Of a DNA stretch of 64,000 nt, positions 49,088-58,988 are shown piece after piece. The position numbers and the translations under genes are program-made. The DNA is taken from assembly GCF_001183545.1 (NCBI RefSeq), contig NZ_KQ236688.1, positions 1,455,149 to 1,519,148 on the forward strand, written 5' to 3'. The notes below the pieces were generated by a model. The model ran no database searches. It was not told the origin of the DNA and saw only the letters and a list, made by a program, of their open reading frames with translations. Numbering within the stretch: the stretch's first letter is position 1; every line of letters begins with the position of its first letter. The DNA is from Cellvibrio sp. pealriver (GTDB lineage Bacteria > Pseudomonadota > Gammaproteobacteria > Pseudomonadales > Cellvibrionaceae).

Positions 49088-49438
49088 GGGAATACAGCTT
49101 TCCTTTCTTATATTAAAGCTAGGGGCTTAAAAAACCTGTTTTTGATGAGGCGATACCAAGGTAAACAGCGCAAAGCGTTTATCTGGCGCGCTGGCCGCTC
49201 AAGAGCAATATGGCTACCCTACTAGCGGGTTGACTAAAAATGCGCCTGACGGACAATTCAGGGGCGCGATGGTAGCACAATTTCTGCAAGATAGGCACTT
49301 TGAGGAGGGCTATGCTGGTGAATTTACAGGCATTTTTTGTATTGTTTGGCGAGAAACCTGCTTCAATCCAATCATGGCCGATAACCGGCTTTGCAGTATA
49401 CTGAGCCCCCTTTTCGAGTGACCTTACAGCGATTTGCT
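49088..49438. other. Divergent intergenic region, gyrA and mtaD
   Basis: 351 bases. A TATACT hexamer at 49397-49402 is a possible -10 box for the deaminase gene, without a good -35 at the right distance. For gyrA I see a GGAAAG ribosome site close to the start but no clear promoter. No ORF or RNA gene was found. Confidence 0.45.
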
Positions 49439-50776
49439 ATGCAGATGCCTATCTCAACACCCGACACAATCGACCTGATCATTAAAGCGCGCTGGATTAT
49501 CCCGGTTGTACCGGAGAATCGCTTGCTAGAGCATTGTGCACTTGCCATTCATCAAGGAAAAATCATTGCGATTGTTCCCAACGATGAAGCCGAGCGCCGG
49601 TTCACTACTCATGAAACCATAACATTGGACAATCATGTATTGATACCCGGGCTCATTAATACGCATGGACATGCAGCCATGAGCCTGTTGCGCGGCTATG
49701 CAGATGATCACCCCTTACACACCTGGCTTAACGATCATATTTGGCCAACGGAAAATCGCTGGGTTAGCGAAGAGTTTGTGCGGGATGGAACAATGCTAGC
49801 AATGGCAGAGATGATCAAAACCGGCACAACTTGCTTTGCTGATATGTATTTCCACCCAGAGCAAGCTGCACAAGCATGCCTGGATGCCAAAATGCGCAGC
49901 CAAATCAGTTTCCCTATTTTTGATTTCGCCACCGCAGGCGGCATAGATTCAGATGATTACTTCAGCAAAGGCCTTGTACTGCACGACAACCTACGCGGAA
50001 ATCCTTTAGTCCATATCGCGTTTGGTCCTCACGCCCCTTATACGGTGTCAGATGAACCGCTACGGAAAATCGCGGTACTCGCACAAGAGATGGATATGCC
50101 GGTGCAGATTCATCTGCATGAAACAGCGTTTGAAATAGAGGAATCGCTAAAACAATATGGCAAAAGACCGATACAGCGCTTGATGGATCTCGGGTTGCTC
50201 TCGCCGCTCACTCAATGTGTGCATATGACCCAGATTTCTGATAACGATATCGCCACTCTTCAACAAACAGGTGCACACGTCATTCACTGCCCCGAATCAA
50301 ATTTGAAATTGGCCAGCGGTTTTTGCCCTGTGAACAAACTGCTTCAAGCGGGGATTAATGTTGCAATAGGAACTGATGGTGCCGCCAGCAACAATGATCT
50401 GGATTTATTTAGCGAATTAAAAACAGCTGCTCTATTAGCCAAAGCAGTTGCGAATGATGCAACTGCCCTGAGTGCTCACGCTGCACTGCGCATGGCTACC
50501 TTGAATGGGGCAAAAGCCCTGGGGCTGGATGAAAAGACTGGAAGTCTTGAGACAGGAAAGGCAGCCGATATTACCGCCATCGATTTAAGCAACTTAAGCA
50601 TGCAGCCACTTTACAACCCCGCATCACAATTAATTTATACCCACTCAGGGCAATGCGTCAGTCACGTGTGGGTTGCTGGCAAAGCGTTATTATCTGCGGG
50701 TCAATTACAAACGTTGGACGAACGCGAAATTTTAGGCAAAGCCAATTGGTGGCGAAAACAAATTGCCACACACTAA
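49439..50776 (+). CDS. mtaD: 5-methylthioadenosine/S-adenosylhomocysteine deaminase-type amidohydrolase
   Basis: 445 residues from the ATG at 49439. Amidohydrolase (TRZ/ATZ) with metal-binding [31 protein letters not shown], the His in THSGQ-type C-terminal region and the metal Asp in [18 protein letters not shown]. The family deaminates methylthioadenosine, SAH or related purines. In Pseudomonas mtnA and mtaD lie between gyrA and ubiG; here mtnA is missing, leaving mtaD next to ubiG. The ribosome site is weak, so ATG 49445 is also possible. Confidence 0.88.
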   Translation: MQMPISTPDTIDLIIKARWIIPVVPENRLLEHCALAIHQGKIIAIVPNDEAERRFTTHETITLDNHVLIPGLINTHGHAAMSLLRGYADDHPLHTWLNDHIWPTENRWVSEEFVRDGTMLAMAEMIKTGTTCFADMYFHPEQAAQACLDAKMRSQISFPIFDFATAGGIDSDDYFSKGLVLHDNLRGNPLVHIAFGPHAPYTVSDEPLRKIAVLAQEMDMPVQIHLHETAFEIEESLKQYGKRPIQRLMDLGLLSPLTQCVHMTQISDNDIATLQQTGAHVIHCPESNLKLASGFCPVNKLLQAGINVAIGTDGAASNNDLDLFSELKTAALLAKAVANDATALSAHAALRMATLNGAKALGLDEKTGSLETGKAADITAIDLSNLSMQPLYNPASQLIYTHSGQCVSHVWVAGKALLSAGQLQTLDEREILGKANWWRKQIATH

Positions 50777-50804
50777 CCTACAAATCACCACAAGAGATTT
50801 ATTT

Positions 50805-51509
50805 ATGGCTAACGTCGACTCTGCTGAAATTGCAAAATTTGAAGCTCTCGCCAGTCGCTGGTGGGATAAAAACAGCGAATTCAAACCCTTGCACGATATT
50901 AATCCGCTAAGAGCAAATTATATTGATGAACGCTCACCTGTCGCTCAAAAAAAAGTGATTGATGTGGGTTGCGGAGGTGGCATCCTTGCAGAGTCACTAG
51001 CACAGCGAGGCGCATTTGTGACTGGTATAGATATGGGGGAAGCCCCTTTATCTGTCGCACGCTTGCATGCCCTAGAGGCAGGGGTCGAATTAACCTATGA
51101 GCAAATAACAGCTGAAGATAAAGCCGCGCAAATGCCGGAGGCGTTTGATATTGTTACTTGCATGGAAATGCTGGAACACGTACCTGATCCTGCATCAGTA
51201 GTGAAAGCCTGCGCGACTCTAGTAAAAGCAGGCGGAGATGTGTATTTCTCAACTATAAATCGCAATCCAAAATCTTATGCCTTTGCCATATTGGGAGCGG
51301 AATACGTTTTAAAACTTCTTCCTAAAGGCACTCACGAATACAGCAAATTTATTCGTCCTTCTGAACTCGCCAAATGGTTACGTGATGCAGGATTGGAATT
51401 GCAATCCATGACAGGCATGACCTACAACCCACTCACCAAACTCTACAAACTCAATCCCAACGACGTAAGCGTAAATTACTTATTGCACGCAAAAAAGGTT
51501 GAACAATAA
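50805..51509 (+). CDS. ubiG: Ubiquinone biosynthesis O-methyltransferase
   Basis: SAM-dependent enzyme catalysing both O-methylations in ubiquinone synthesis. 234 residues from the ATG at 50805 (AAGAGA before it). Motifs: [54 protein letters not shown] and [19 protein letters not shown]. It starts 29 bases after mtaD and its stop overlaps the start of the next gene by one base (TAATG). Confidence 0.96.
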   Translation: MANVDSAEIAKFEALASRWWDKNSEFKPLHDINPLRANYIDERSPVAQKKVIDVGCGGGILAESLAQRGAFVTGIDMGEAPLSVARLHALEAGVELTYEQITAEDKAAQMPEAFDIVTCMEMLEHVPDPASVVKACATLVKAGGDVYFSTINRNPKSYAFAILGAEYVLKLLPKGTHEYSKFIRPSELAKWLRDAGLELQSMTGMTYNPLTKLYKLNPNDVSVNYLLHAKKVEQ

Positions 51510-52177
51510 TGCCCCGCTCTATTCATGCAGTAATGTTTGACCTGGATGGCACGTTACTAGATACCGCTCCTGATTTTGTGGTCGTAGTGAATCAACTCTT
51601 AAAAGAACAACAACGCCCTACCCTTGCTGATGACATCATCCGCGCAGGCGTATCTAACGGATCCAAAGCATTAATTAAATTAGCATTCGCAATTGAAGAA
51701 ACCGATCCACAGTTTGAACCCTTACGCCAACGCCTTCTGGAATTGTATTTAATGCACAACAGTGTATTTACCAAACCTTTTCCCGGCATTAATGAACTCA
51801 TTCAAACGCTGGCAAACAACAATATTGCATGGGGAATTGCCACGAATAAACCCGCCGCATACACACTACCTTTGATGGCCGACTTGAATATGCAGCCACC
51901 ACCAGCCAGCGTGATATGCCCTGACCATGTGCGGAACACCAAACCAGACCCGGAACAATTGTTTCTGGCAAGCACACAATTGGGTTGCACACCACAAGAG
52001 ATCATTTATATCGGCGACCACAAACGTGATATCGACTGCGGAAAAAGTGCAGGCTGCATCACTATTGGCGTTACCTACGGCTATCTTGAAAAAGATGAAA
52101 ATCCTCTAAGTTGGAATGCCGACCACTATGTGAATAGTGCACATGAAATCTGGCCGATAATTCAAACATATTTATAG
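51509..52177 (+). CDS. mupP: HAD phosphatase, MupP/Gph type
   Basis: 222 residues, HAD superfamily. Motif I MFDLDGTLLDTAPDF (nucleophile Asp), motif II ATNKPAAYT, motif III KPDPEQLF and motif IV YIGDHKRDIDCGKSAG. In Pseudomonas the gene in this exact place (ubiG-mupP-yciK) is N-acetylmuramate 6-phosphate phosphatase of the peptidoglycan recycling bypass; older annotation is phosphoglycolate phosphatase. Context supports MupP, but sequence alone does not separate it from Gph. Confidence 0.75.
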   Translation: MPRSIHAVMFDLDGTLLDTAPDFVVVVNQLLKEQQRPTLADDIIRAGVSNGSKALIKLAFAIEETDPQFEPLRQRLLELYLMHNSVFTKPFPGINELIQTLANNNIAWGIATNKPAAYTLPLMADLNMQPPPASVICPDHVRNTKPDPEQLFLASTQLGCTPQEIIYIGDHKRDIDCGKSAGCITIGVTYGYLEKDENPLSWNADHYVNSAHEIWPIIQTYL

Positions 52178-52231
52178 TGCTAAAACACTCCACTCTTTTT
52201 CCGTATTCCTTTTTCTACTGAAGATAATTTC

Positions 52232-52981
52232 ATGCAAATTCCACCAAACTACACCATTAAACCAGAAGCACTCAGTGGCAAAATTATTTTAGTTACCGGT
52301 GCCGGGGATGGCATAGGAAAAGCTGCAGCAAAAACCTTTGCCGCCTGTGGCGCAACTGTCGTGTTATGTGGTCGCACGATGGCCAAACTTGAGTCGGTTT
52401 ATGACGAAATAGAAGCAGCCGGTTATCCGCAACCCGCCATTTATCCAATAAATTTTGAAAGTGCTGTTGAAAAAGATTACGACGACATGTGCAACGCACT
52501 GGAAGACACATTTGGCCATCTTGACGGCCTACTATTCAATGCTGCCGATTTGGGCGAGCGCACGCCAATCGCTAATTATTCTGTTAGCGCATGGCTTCGC
52601 TGCATGCAGGTCAACGTTAATTCACCGTTTATGATGACCCAAGCTCTCTTACCACTGTTAGAGCGCGCAGAAAATGCAAGTATTTTATTTACCAGTTCAA
52701 GCGTAGCATTCAAAGGCCGTGCTTTTTGGGGAGCTTATTCAGTATCAAAAGCAGCTGCTGAAAACTTTATGCAAACCCTGCACGATGAACTGGAAGGCGC
52801 TACGCGTATACGTGCAAATAGCATAAACCCGGGTGCGACACGCACAGCTATGCGTGCGGCTGCCTATCCGGCTGAAGATCCTGAAACAGTAAAACCAGCA
52901 GAAGATTTAATGCCTGCTTATGTGTATTTATTAAGTGATGACTCAATCGGTGTTAGCGGACAATCGTTCCACTATTCCTAA
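52232..52981 (+). CDS. yciK: YciK family short-chain dehydrogenase/reductase
   Basis: 249 residues, classical SDR. Cofactor motif VTGAGDGIGKAAAKTFA with CGRTMAKLESV, and catalytic residues in LFTSSSVAFKGRAFWGAYSVSKAAAE (YxxxK). SINPGATRTAMRAAA follows. The substrate is unknown for YciK. It follows the phosphatase by 54 bases and ends the plus-strand operon before a strong terminator. Confidence 0.9.
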   Translation: MQIPPNYTIKPEALSGKIILVTGAGDGIGKAAAKTFAACGATVVLCGRTMAKLESVYDEIEAAGYPQPAIYPINFESAVEKDYDDMCNALEDTFGHLDGLLFNAADLGERTPIANYSVSAWLRCMQVNVNSPFMMTQALLPLLERAENASILFTSSSVAFKGRAFWGAYSVSKAAAENFMQTLHDELEGATRIRANSINPGATRTAMRAAAYPAEDPETVKPAEDLMPAYVYLLSDDSIGVSGQSFHYS

Positions 52982-53003
52982 TAAATGAAGAGTGTCTTTA
53001 CCA

Positions 53004-53037
53004 ATAAAAAAGGAGATCAGCTGATCTCCTTTTTTAT
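53004..53037. terminator. Bidirectional terminator between yciK and the motility operon
   Basis: A perfect 17-bp palindrome, ATAAAAAAGGAGATCAG (53004-53020) with its complement 53021-53037, with T runs on both strands. It closes both convergent operons. Confidence 0.93.
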
Positions 53038-53062
53038 AAAAGCAACATATTTTTGCAAGATA

Positions 53063-53449
53063 TTATCGACTGGATTTTTGCATCATCTCCAACAGAGATG
53101 CCTCCGCTCGCGACAAACCACAACGCCGCGCAACCTCATCACAATCCATTCCCATTTTGAACATTTGCGCAGCTTGGGAGTACGGCTGAAACTCGTCATC
53201 ATTGTAGTAATCAATTTTTTCAGGTTTTTGGGTGTTGGCAGCTTGTAGGCGTTTTTCCATCGCTAACAAACGCTGCCCCATACCCACAGAGCCGCTACTT
53301 GAAGCAGCTACTTCGCGCATCAGTTTCTGGATGAGCTTTTCGTTTTCACTCGCCAGTTTGCCCACACGCCTGAAACTGATGAATGCGAACACCAATGCCA
53401 CGACACTGACGATTGCACAAGCCAACAAACCAATTTCCAACACTGTCAT
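53063..53449 (-). CDS. DUF2802 membrane protein at the end of the chemotaxis operon
   Basis: 128 residues. One N-terminal transmembrane helix (LEIGLLACAIVSVVALVFAF), a short coiled-coil stretch (VGKLASENEKLIQKLMREV, LLAMEKRLQAANTQ), and a C-terminal helix-turn-helix-like DUF2802 motif CDEVARRCGLSRAEASLLEM. The same protein ends the Pseudomonas che/mot operon; its function there is not established. It follows cheW by 52 bases. Confidence 0.85.
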   Translation of the reverse strand: MTVLEIGLLACAIVSVVALVFAFISFRRVGKLASENEKLIQKLMREVAASSSGSVGMGQRLLAMEKRLQAANTQKPEKIDYYNDDEFQPYSQAAQMFKMGMDCDEVARRCGLSRAEASLLEMMQKSSR

Positions 53450-53501
53450 GAAGATTTCCTGATGCCTGGTGTTATCAGTCGTGGCTGGTATTCATTAGGG
53501 A

Positions 53502-53987
53502 TTAAACGTCTTCCAGTTCCGACCATTCTTCGCTGGTCAGAAGTTTATTCAAGTCAATCAAAATCAACAACTCGTTGTTTTTGTGGCAAACACCCTGAAT
53601 AAATTTCGCACTTTCTTCATTGCCAACATTCGGCGCCATCTCAATTTCAGATTGGCGTAGATAAACCACCTCGGCAACACTATCAACCAAAATACCGATC
53701 ACATGGCGATCAGTTTCAATAATAACAATACGGGTGTTATCCGTAATTTCGCCACTGGAAAGATTAAAACGATGGCGCGTGTCGATTACCGTTACTACGT
53801 TGCCACGCAAATTGATAATGCCCAACACATAGGATGGAGCACCAGGAACAGGAGCGATTTCTGAATAACGCAACACTTCCTGAACCTGCATTACATTAAT
53901 GCCATAGGTTTCACCATCCAGACGGAACGTTACCCACTGCAACACGGGATCATCAGTACTCTTATTCTTTGCTACATCAGTTGCCAT
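53502..53987 (-). CDS. cheW: Chemotaxis adaptor CheW
   Basis: 161 residues. Couples chemoreceptors to CheA. CheW fold: QWVTFRLDGETYGINVMQVQ, SYVLGIINLRGNVVTVIDTR, VGILVDSVAEVVYLR and KNNELLILIDLNKLL. N-terminal 15 residues are polar. It is the second CheW-type gene in the operon, after the ParP-like gene. Confidence 0.95.
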   Translation of the reverse strand: MATDVAKNKSTDDPVLQWVTFRLDGETYGINVMQVQEVLRYSEIAPVPGAPSYVLGIINLRGNVVTVIDTRHRFNLSSGEITDNTRIVIIETDRHVIGILVDSVAEVVYLRQSEIEMAPNVGNEESAKFIQGVCHKNNELLILIDLNKLLTSEEWSELEDV

Positions 53988-54080
53988 CTTTTAATTCCTC
54001 TAAAGCCGCCTCCTGCGGGCGGCAAATCGGGTAAATGTCGTTATAACTATAGACGATGACTTTTCCTATGCCACTTTTGT

Positions 54081-55082
54081 TCAGCCAGGGACAAAGTTTT
54101 TGTCAGCATCCACCAGCATTTGGCCGATGCGTGGAATATCCAGAAGCGCGCACATGTGATCTTTAACAGTACCCGCAAGCCAAGGGCGTTTGCTGCGATC
54201 TCCGCGCCACTTTACGTCTTCAGGCAATAAAGTAATCGGCTGATTGACCGAATCTACTGCCAATCCCCAAGGTACACCATTAATCGACATGACGTACTTT
54301 GCAGTTTCCAAAAAAGCAGGGTCATAACGTTCGGGCATCACGAACTTAGCCGTATTCACAGTGCGGATCTTGCCGGCGGGAGTTGGCTGCAACCCCATGA
54401 ACCAATCTGCCTGACCAAATAGCGGGGTTAGCTCATCGGTTAATGGCTGTATCTGCCCCAAAGAAATAAGCGGTACAGCCAAGGTCAGCCCGGACACCTT
54501 GAATAGCAACACATCAAACCGTGATTGAGCCCATTGCGGTCTGCCATTTTCAAGCCATTCCAAACCTTCCATCTGGAAGTGTGCGAGCTGGTCTTCATGC
54601 TCCGCAATTTCATCTTGCTCTGGAGGTTGAATAACTGGCGTATCGGTGACTGTAGTCCCAATATCCCATTCCTGGATCTCGGTGGGGTCATTAATAAAAG
54701 CAGTTTGAGTTTGTACTTGAGGCGCAACAACTTCAGCAACTGGCGTCTCAACCAATAATTGGCTTCTTGCCGATTGTAATAGCTTTTCCAGCTTGAGCTT
54801 TTGTTCGTTGCTTTGTACTAATTCCGGTTCGGCAAAATCGGTTTTAACCAATTTTTGAGGTTTTAATTGGGGGCGGATCGCAGTTCGTTTTGGTTTTTCA
54901 TCCACCTTTTTTTTAGTCGGCAATGCAACTACCCGAGCCATACCGGAATTCGCAGCCACAGGCATTGAATGGGCATCAGAAATACCCTGTTCATCAAAAA
55001 CGCCACCGCTGAGCAAGTCATCAAAGTAACTGTTCAGGCTATCATCTGGCGCTTTAATAATGTCATCTGGAGATTTGCTCAC
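54081..55082 (-). CDS. parP: ParP-like CheW-domain polar array protein
   Basis: 333 residues. The C-terminal half (about residues 185-330) is a CheW-type domain (FDVLLFKVSGLTLAVPLIS, WGLAVDSVNQPITLL). The N-terminal half is polar and Pro/Gln-rich, likely disordered (LNSYFDDLLSGGVFDEQG, PTKKKVDEKPKRTAIRPQLK). In Vibrio, ParP links ParC to CheA and receptors; in Pseudomonas this position is held by PA1463. The gene overlaps the parC-like stop by four bases. Assignment rests on domain layout and context. Confidence 0.82.
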   Translation of the reverse strand: MSKSPDDIIKAPDDSLNSYFDDLLSGGVFDEQGISDAHSMPVAANSGMARVVALPTKKKVDEKPKRTAIRPQLKPQKLVKTDFAEPELVQSNEQKLKLEKLLQSARSQLLVETPVAEVVAPQVQTQTAFINDPTEIQEWDIGTTVTDTPVIQPPEQDEIAEHEDQLAHFQMEGLEWLENGRPQWAQSRFDVLLFKVSGLTLAVPLISLGQIQPLTDELTPLFGQADWFMGLQPTPAGKIRTVNTAKFVMPERYDPAFLETAKYVMSINGVPWGLAVDSVNQPITLLPEDVKWRGDRSKRPWLAGTVKDHMCALLDIPRIGQMLVDADKNFVPG

Positions 55083-55915
55083 GACACAACACCTGATCTA
55101 CCGGCAACTGAAACCGGCTCAATGTTTGATTTGAGCTCATCGCTGCGTATCACTTTTTCCAAAAAATGCCATAGGGAGGTGTAGGCCTCTACACCTCGGC
55201 CGCCAGGATCAAATAAATGCGGTGGTACACCTGCCTTACTCGCATCGCGAAAACGGGTATCGACCGGAATATGCCCAGGCCATGCCTGTTCCGGATAGGT
55301 ATTACGGATGCTGCGTAAGCTGGTTACTGATGCCTGTGTACGCCGATCAAACATGACCGGCACAATCGTATAGCCCAATGCCTTTTTTCGCGAACGCGAC
55401 ATCATATTCAGTGTATTGACCATGCGCTCCAAACCTTTGAGTGCAAGGAATTCGGTCTGCACCGGAATGACAAGATACTGGCACGCTGCCAACGCGTTTA
55501 CCATCAACACACCCAGCAATGGGGGAGTGTCAATCAGCACATAATCATAATCATCCGCGATATACGCCAACGCCTTGCTCAGCACCAACCCCATGCCATC
55601 TTGCCCTATTGCCTGTCGCTCCAATGTCGCCAGCGCAGTAGTAGACGGAATTAAATGCAAATTGGGATAGTCCGTTTCCACAATTAAACGACGAACTGAA
55701 TCCTTCGAGAGTTCTTTGCGCTCCTGAAATAACGTATAGGTGCTGAGTGTTTGGGTGTCAGGATCCTGACGAAAGTAGGTCGTTAACGAACCATGAGGAT
55801 CTATATCAAGTAATAGCACTCGCTTCCCGGATGCAGCAATCAAGCCGCCGAGAGATACGCTGGTCGTGGTTTTACCCACTCCACCCTTTTGGTTTGCGAT
55901 TGCCAAAACACGCAC
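55079..55915 (-). CDS. parC: ParC-like MinD/ParA ATPase for polar chemotaxis array placement
   Basis: 278 residues from a GTG at 55915, chosen because GAGGA lies 7 bases upstream and the product begins MRVLAIANQKGGVGKTTTSV. Deviant Walker A KGGVGKTTT, switch I RVLLLDIDPHGSLT and Walker B YVLIDTPPLLG. ParA family ATPases of this position (Vibrio ParC, Pseudomonas PA1462) localise chemotaxis arrays at the pole; next-door parP supports this. It is distinct from fleN, the second MinD-like ATPase of the cluster. It follows motD after 187 bases that include a hairpin (56010-56037). Confidence 0.88.
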   Translation of the reverse strand: MRVLAIANQKGGVGKTTTSVSLGGLIAASGKRVLLLDIDPHGSLTTYFRQDPDTQTLSTYTLFQERKELSKDSVRRLIVETDYPNLHLIPSTTALATLERQAIGQDGMGLVLSKALAYIADDYDYVLIDTPPLLGVLMVNALAACQYLVIPVQTEFLALKGLERMVNTLNMMSRSRKKALGYTIVPVMFDRRTQASVTSLRSIRNTYPEQAWPGHIPVDTRFRDASKAGVPPHLFDPGGRGVEAYTSLWHFLEKVIRSDELKSNIEPVSVAGRSGVVS

Positions 55916-56009
55916 GATCCAATCCTCGCTGGCGTCAAACACCAGACACTTCTAACATTAATCAGACCAAAGCAAGGTCTATGCCTATTAGACCACATTC
56001 ATTTTTAAT

Positions 56010-56037
56010 TGGCTGGATGTTAATTATTACCCAGCCA
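56010..56037 (-). repeat. Hairpin between motD and parC
   Basis: TGGCTGG (56010-56016) and CCAGCCA (56031-56037) form a 7-bp stem. On the minus strand no T tract follows, so it is more likely a transcript-processing or attenuation structure than a terminator. Confidence 0.35.
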
Positions 56038-56102
56038 GCAGGAACTGCAAGCGAGCGTAATGTCGGATAAAAAAGGAAAGGGAAATAGGCGCTACATACA
56101 AA

Positions 56103-56987
56103 TTATGGGACAGCAGCCTGAGAGGAAGATTGCACTGGAGCCAAATTAGCTTTGGGGCGATCCATTTTGCGTTTGGCCACCATAATTGCCACACGACGGT
56201 TTTGCGCTCGCCCCTGCTCAGTCTCATTACTGGCAACTGGCTGATATTCACCGTATCCCACCGCTGATAACCGTTCAGGCGCAATACCTTTGTTTGCAAG
56301 ATATTTCACAATGGCGCTGGCACGAGCAGTGGATAGCTCCCAGTTGGTTGGATACTTAGCGCTTTTAATGGGGATATTGTCGGTAAAGCCTTCCACTTGA
56401 ACAGGGTTTGAATAGTTTTTTAATATCAGCGCTATTTCATCAAAAATCTGCTGCGCCTGTTCGCTTGTATCCGCACTACCTGATGAAAACAAAATACTGT
56501 CTTTCAACTCAATTTGCAGCCACAACTCATTACTGGATACCTGAATCATTTGCTCATTAATAAGTGGTGCGAATTTTTCAGTTACCAGATCAGAAATTTG
56601 CGTCAATTCATCAGACGTTTTCGTTTGTATTGGTTCTGCTGACGAATCAGACTCTGCCTGTGCGGGTTGCTCAGGTTGTTGCACAACATCGACATTCTGT
56701 TCATGGGTGCTCGTATCTGAACCCGTGCTTCCACCTAAATCAATTGGGACAACCTTATCACTGGTTGGAGTTGCTTGATCACTCGGCGTTGAGTCAGTTT
56801 TGGTATCGGTAGGTTGATTGAACGCTTCAATAAAAGTATCGGATAACACGCGATACTTGCTGTCATTAACTTGCGAAATGGAATACATCACCACAAAAAA
56901 GGCGAACAATAGCGTAATGAAGTCGGCATAAGAAATTAACCAACGTTCTTGATTTACGTGAACATCTTCCCGTCTTCGACGTACCAT
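56103..56987 (-). CDS. motD: Flagellar stator protein MotD
   Basis: 294 residues from the ATG at 56987 (MVRRRRED); a TTG at 57032 overlapping the motC stop is the alternative. One N-terminal transmembrane helix with the proton-channel Asp, WLISYADFITLLFAFFVVMY. A polar linker rich in Thr/Ser/Gln/Asp leads to an OmpA-type peptidoglycan-binding domain (FSSGSADTSEQAQQIFDEIA, VEGFTDNIPIKSAKYPTNWE, LSAVGYGEYQPVASNETEQG). Pairs with MotC as the second stator set known in Pseudomonas. Confidence 0.94.
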   Translation of the reverse strand: MVRRRREDVHVNQERWLISYADFITLLFAFFVVMYSISQVNDSKYRVLSDTFIEAFNQPTDTKTDSTPSDQATPTSDKVVPIDLGGSTGSDTSTHEQNVDVVQQPEQPAQAESDSSAEPIQTKTSDELTQISDLVTEKFAPLINEQMIQVSSNELWLQIELKDSILFSSGSADTSEQAQQIFDEIALILKNYSNPVQVEGFTDNIPIKSAKYPTNWELSTARASAIVKYLANKGIAPERLSAVGYGEYQPVASNETEQGRAQNRRVAIMVAKRKMDRPKANLAPVQSSSQAAVP

Positions 56988-57028
56988 AAGATCACAACTG
57001 TTACAGGTGGCAGGCTGCCCCTCTGCCT

Positions 57029-57775
57029 TCAATGAGGATGCAAATAACCATTCAGCTTCATTTCAATTGAACGTGGATTTTCACCATCGGCAATGGCGAT
57101 AATCCCCTCAATGATCAACTCCCGATATTGGGAGTTTTCATTTACGCACATACGCAGTTTGTTAGAGATAGGAATAAATACCAGATTCGCTAGTGCCACA
57201 CCATAAATGGTCGCCACAAACGCAATCGCAATCCCAGGCCCCAATGTTGCGGGATCAGCAAGATTATTCATCACGTGAATCAAGCCCATCACGGCACCAA
57301 TAATGCCAATGGTAGGTGCATAACCACCCATTGATTCATAAAATTTAATTGCGTCAAAATCACGCTGCTCATCCACAATTAAGTCTGTTTCCAAAATTCG
57401 CCGAATAACTTCCGGCTCATTACCGTCAACTAACAATTGCAGACCTTTTTTTGCGAATTTATCTTTTTCACGCTCAGAAATTTCTTCCAAGCCCAAAAGA
57501 CCATCTTTGCGTGCGGCAGTCGCCCAACGAACAATATTGTGTATTCCCTGTTTAAAAGGCGCATAAGGCGGCTTAAATACCCAGCTGACAATTTTCAGGG
57601 CGCGCCGCAAACTATTTTTTGATGTTTGCAGCATGGCAGCCCCTAAAGTACCGCCAATAACAATAAAAGCCGCGGGACCATTTACCAAGGTCCCAAGCCC
57701 CCCGCCCTCTAAAAAATTTCCGCCAATAATTGCAGCGAAAGCGATGATGACACCGATAATGCTCAGCAGATCCAT
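57029..57775 (-). CDS. motC: Flagellar stator protein MotC
   Basis: 248 residues, MotA family, four membrane helices: LSIIGVIIAFAAIIGGNFLE, NGPAAFIVIGGTLGAAML, and APTIGIIGAVMGLIHVM with GPGIAIAFVATIYGVALANL. The cytoplasmic loop has the conserved charged region used for rotor contact. Its ATG overlaps the cheB stop by one base. Converts proton motive force to torque with MotD. Confidence 0.95.
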   Translation of the reverse strand: MDLLSIIGVIIAFAAIIGGNFLEGGGLGTLVNGPAAFIVIGGTLGAAMLQTSKNSLRRALKIVSWVFKPPYAPFKQGIHNIVRWATAARKDGLLGLEEISEREKDKFAKKGLQLLVDGNEPEVIRRILETDLIVDEQRDFDAIKFYESMGGYAPTIGIIGAVMGLIHVMNNLADPATLGPGIAIAFVATIYGVALANLVFIPISNKLRMCVNENSQYRELIIEGIIAIADGENPRSIEMKLNGYLHPH

Positions 57776-58908
57776 TACATTACCTCTCGCACCAATCTCG
57801 GCCCTATGTCTTTCAAACTCAGTACTTTATCGGTCAACCCTGCACGAGCAACAGCCATCGGCATACCGTAAATGACACAACTCGCTTCATCTTGAGACCA
57901 GAGTGCAGACCCCGCTTCTTTTAATAATCGCGCGCCGTTACAACCATCAGACCCCATACCCGTTAGCACCACACCCAAGACTTTGTCGCCATAAATATTG
58001 GCCGCAGAACCAAAGGTAATGTCCAGCGAAGGTTTATAGTTCACGCGTTCATCATCAGGCAACACACGTACAGAACCGCCATTGCGTTTATCCAGCATTA
58101 GCTGCTTGCCACCCGGTGCCAGTAATGCCAAACCCGATTGTAATTGATCACCATCAACGGCTTCGCGAACATTAATATTGCACTGTTTATTCAAACGCTC
58201 AGCAAACGCCTTGGTGAAGTTTTCAGGCATATGCTGCACCAGCACGATGGGTAACGGAAAATTTGCCGGTAAGGTCACCAACACTTCCGCTAAAGCAACC
58301 GGCCCGCCAGTAGATGCACCAATGACCAATAACTTAGGCTGTTTTTTTAAACGATAGGTATCTTGCCCTGATGATTTTGCATCATCTACGAGCGACTGAT
58401 GACGAGCACCAAGCGTAGGAGAAACAACTGATGAAGAACGTATCGTTGAAGGTGAAATAGCAGGCTTGCTCTCAGCTGGTCTATCTGGCTGCGCGATTGG
58501 TTGACGTGCGCTTGTACCGGCCAGCGTTAACAAGCGCTCATGCAATTTCTTTTTGAGTGATTCAGAACTGCGCGATACTTCGGCAAAATCTTTGGGGATA
58601 AAATCAAGAGCACCTGCAGCCAAGGCATCTAATGTTACCTTCGCGCCTTCATAGGTGAGCGATGAAAACATCAAGATAGGCACTTTGCGGTTTGCCATGA
58701 TCAGTTTGATTGCGGTGACACCATCCATCACCGGCATTTCAAAATCCATGGTAATAATGTCGGGCTTAAGCTCTGCAGCCTTTTCCACCGCTTCACGCCC
58801 GTTGCTGGCAATGCCGATGACTTTTAAATCCGGGTGCTCATTAATTATGTCTTTCAATCGATGCTGAAAGAAATTGGAATCATCAACCACTAATACCCGG
58901 ACAGGCAT
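57775..58908 (-). CDS. cheB: Chemotaxis protein-glutamate methylesterase/deamidase
   Basis: 377 residues. Receiver domain at about residues 1-125 with VLVVDDSNFF, phospho-acceptor Asp in IITMDFEMPVMDG, and FSSLTYEGAKV. A variable linker of about 60 residues is followed by the methylesterase domain with catalytic Ser in VIGASTGGPVAL, VLVQHMPENFTKAFAERL (His) and LTGMGSDGCNGA (Asp). Removes methyl groups from receptors for adaptation. Immediately upstream of motC. Confidence 0.96.
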   Translation of the reverse strand: MPVRVLVVDDSNFFQHRLKDIINEHPDLKVIGIASNGREAVEKAAELKPDIITMDFEMPVMDGVTAIKLIMANRKVPILMFSSLTYEGAKVTLDALAAGALDFIPKDFAEVSRSSESLKKKLHERLLTLAGTSARQPIAQPDRPAESKPAISPSTIRSSSVVSPTLGARHQSLVDDAKSSGQDTYRLKKQPKLLVIGASTGGPVALAEVLVTLPANFPLPIVLVQHMPENFTKAFAERLNKQCNINVREAVDGDQLQSGLALLAPGGKQLMLDKRNGGSVRVLPDDERVNYKPSLDITFGSAANIYGDKVLGVVLTGMGSDGCNGARLLKEAGSALWSQDEASCVIYGMPMAVARAGLTDKVLSLKDIGPRLVREVM

Positions 58909-58988
58909 CTAACTTACTCCGCAGCCGAAACTGCTATAAAAATTTTCGGTACACAACAGCCAAACCTGCAAATGCAATCTCACTGCTG

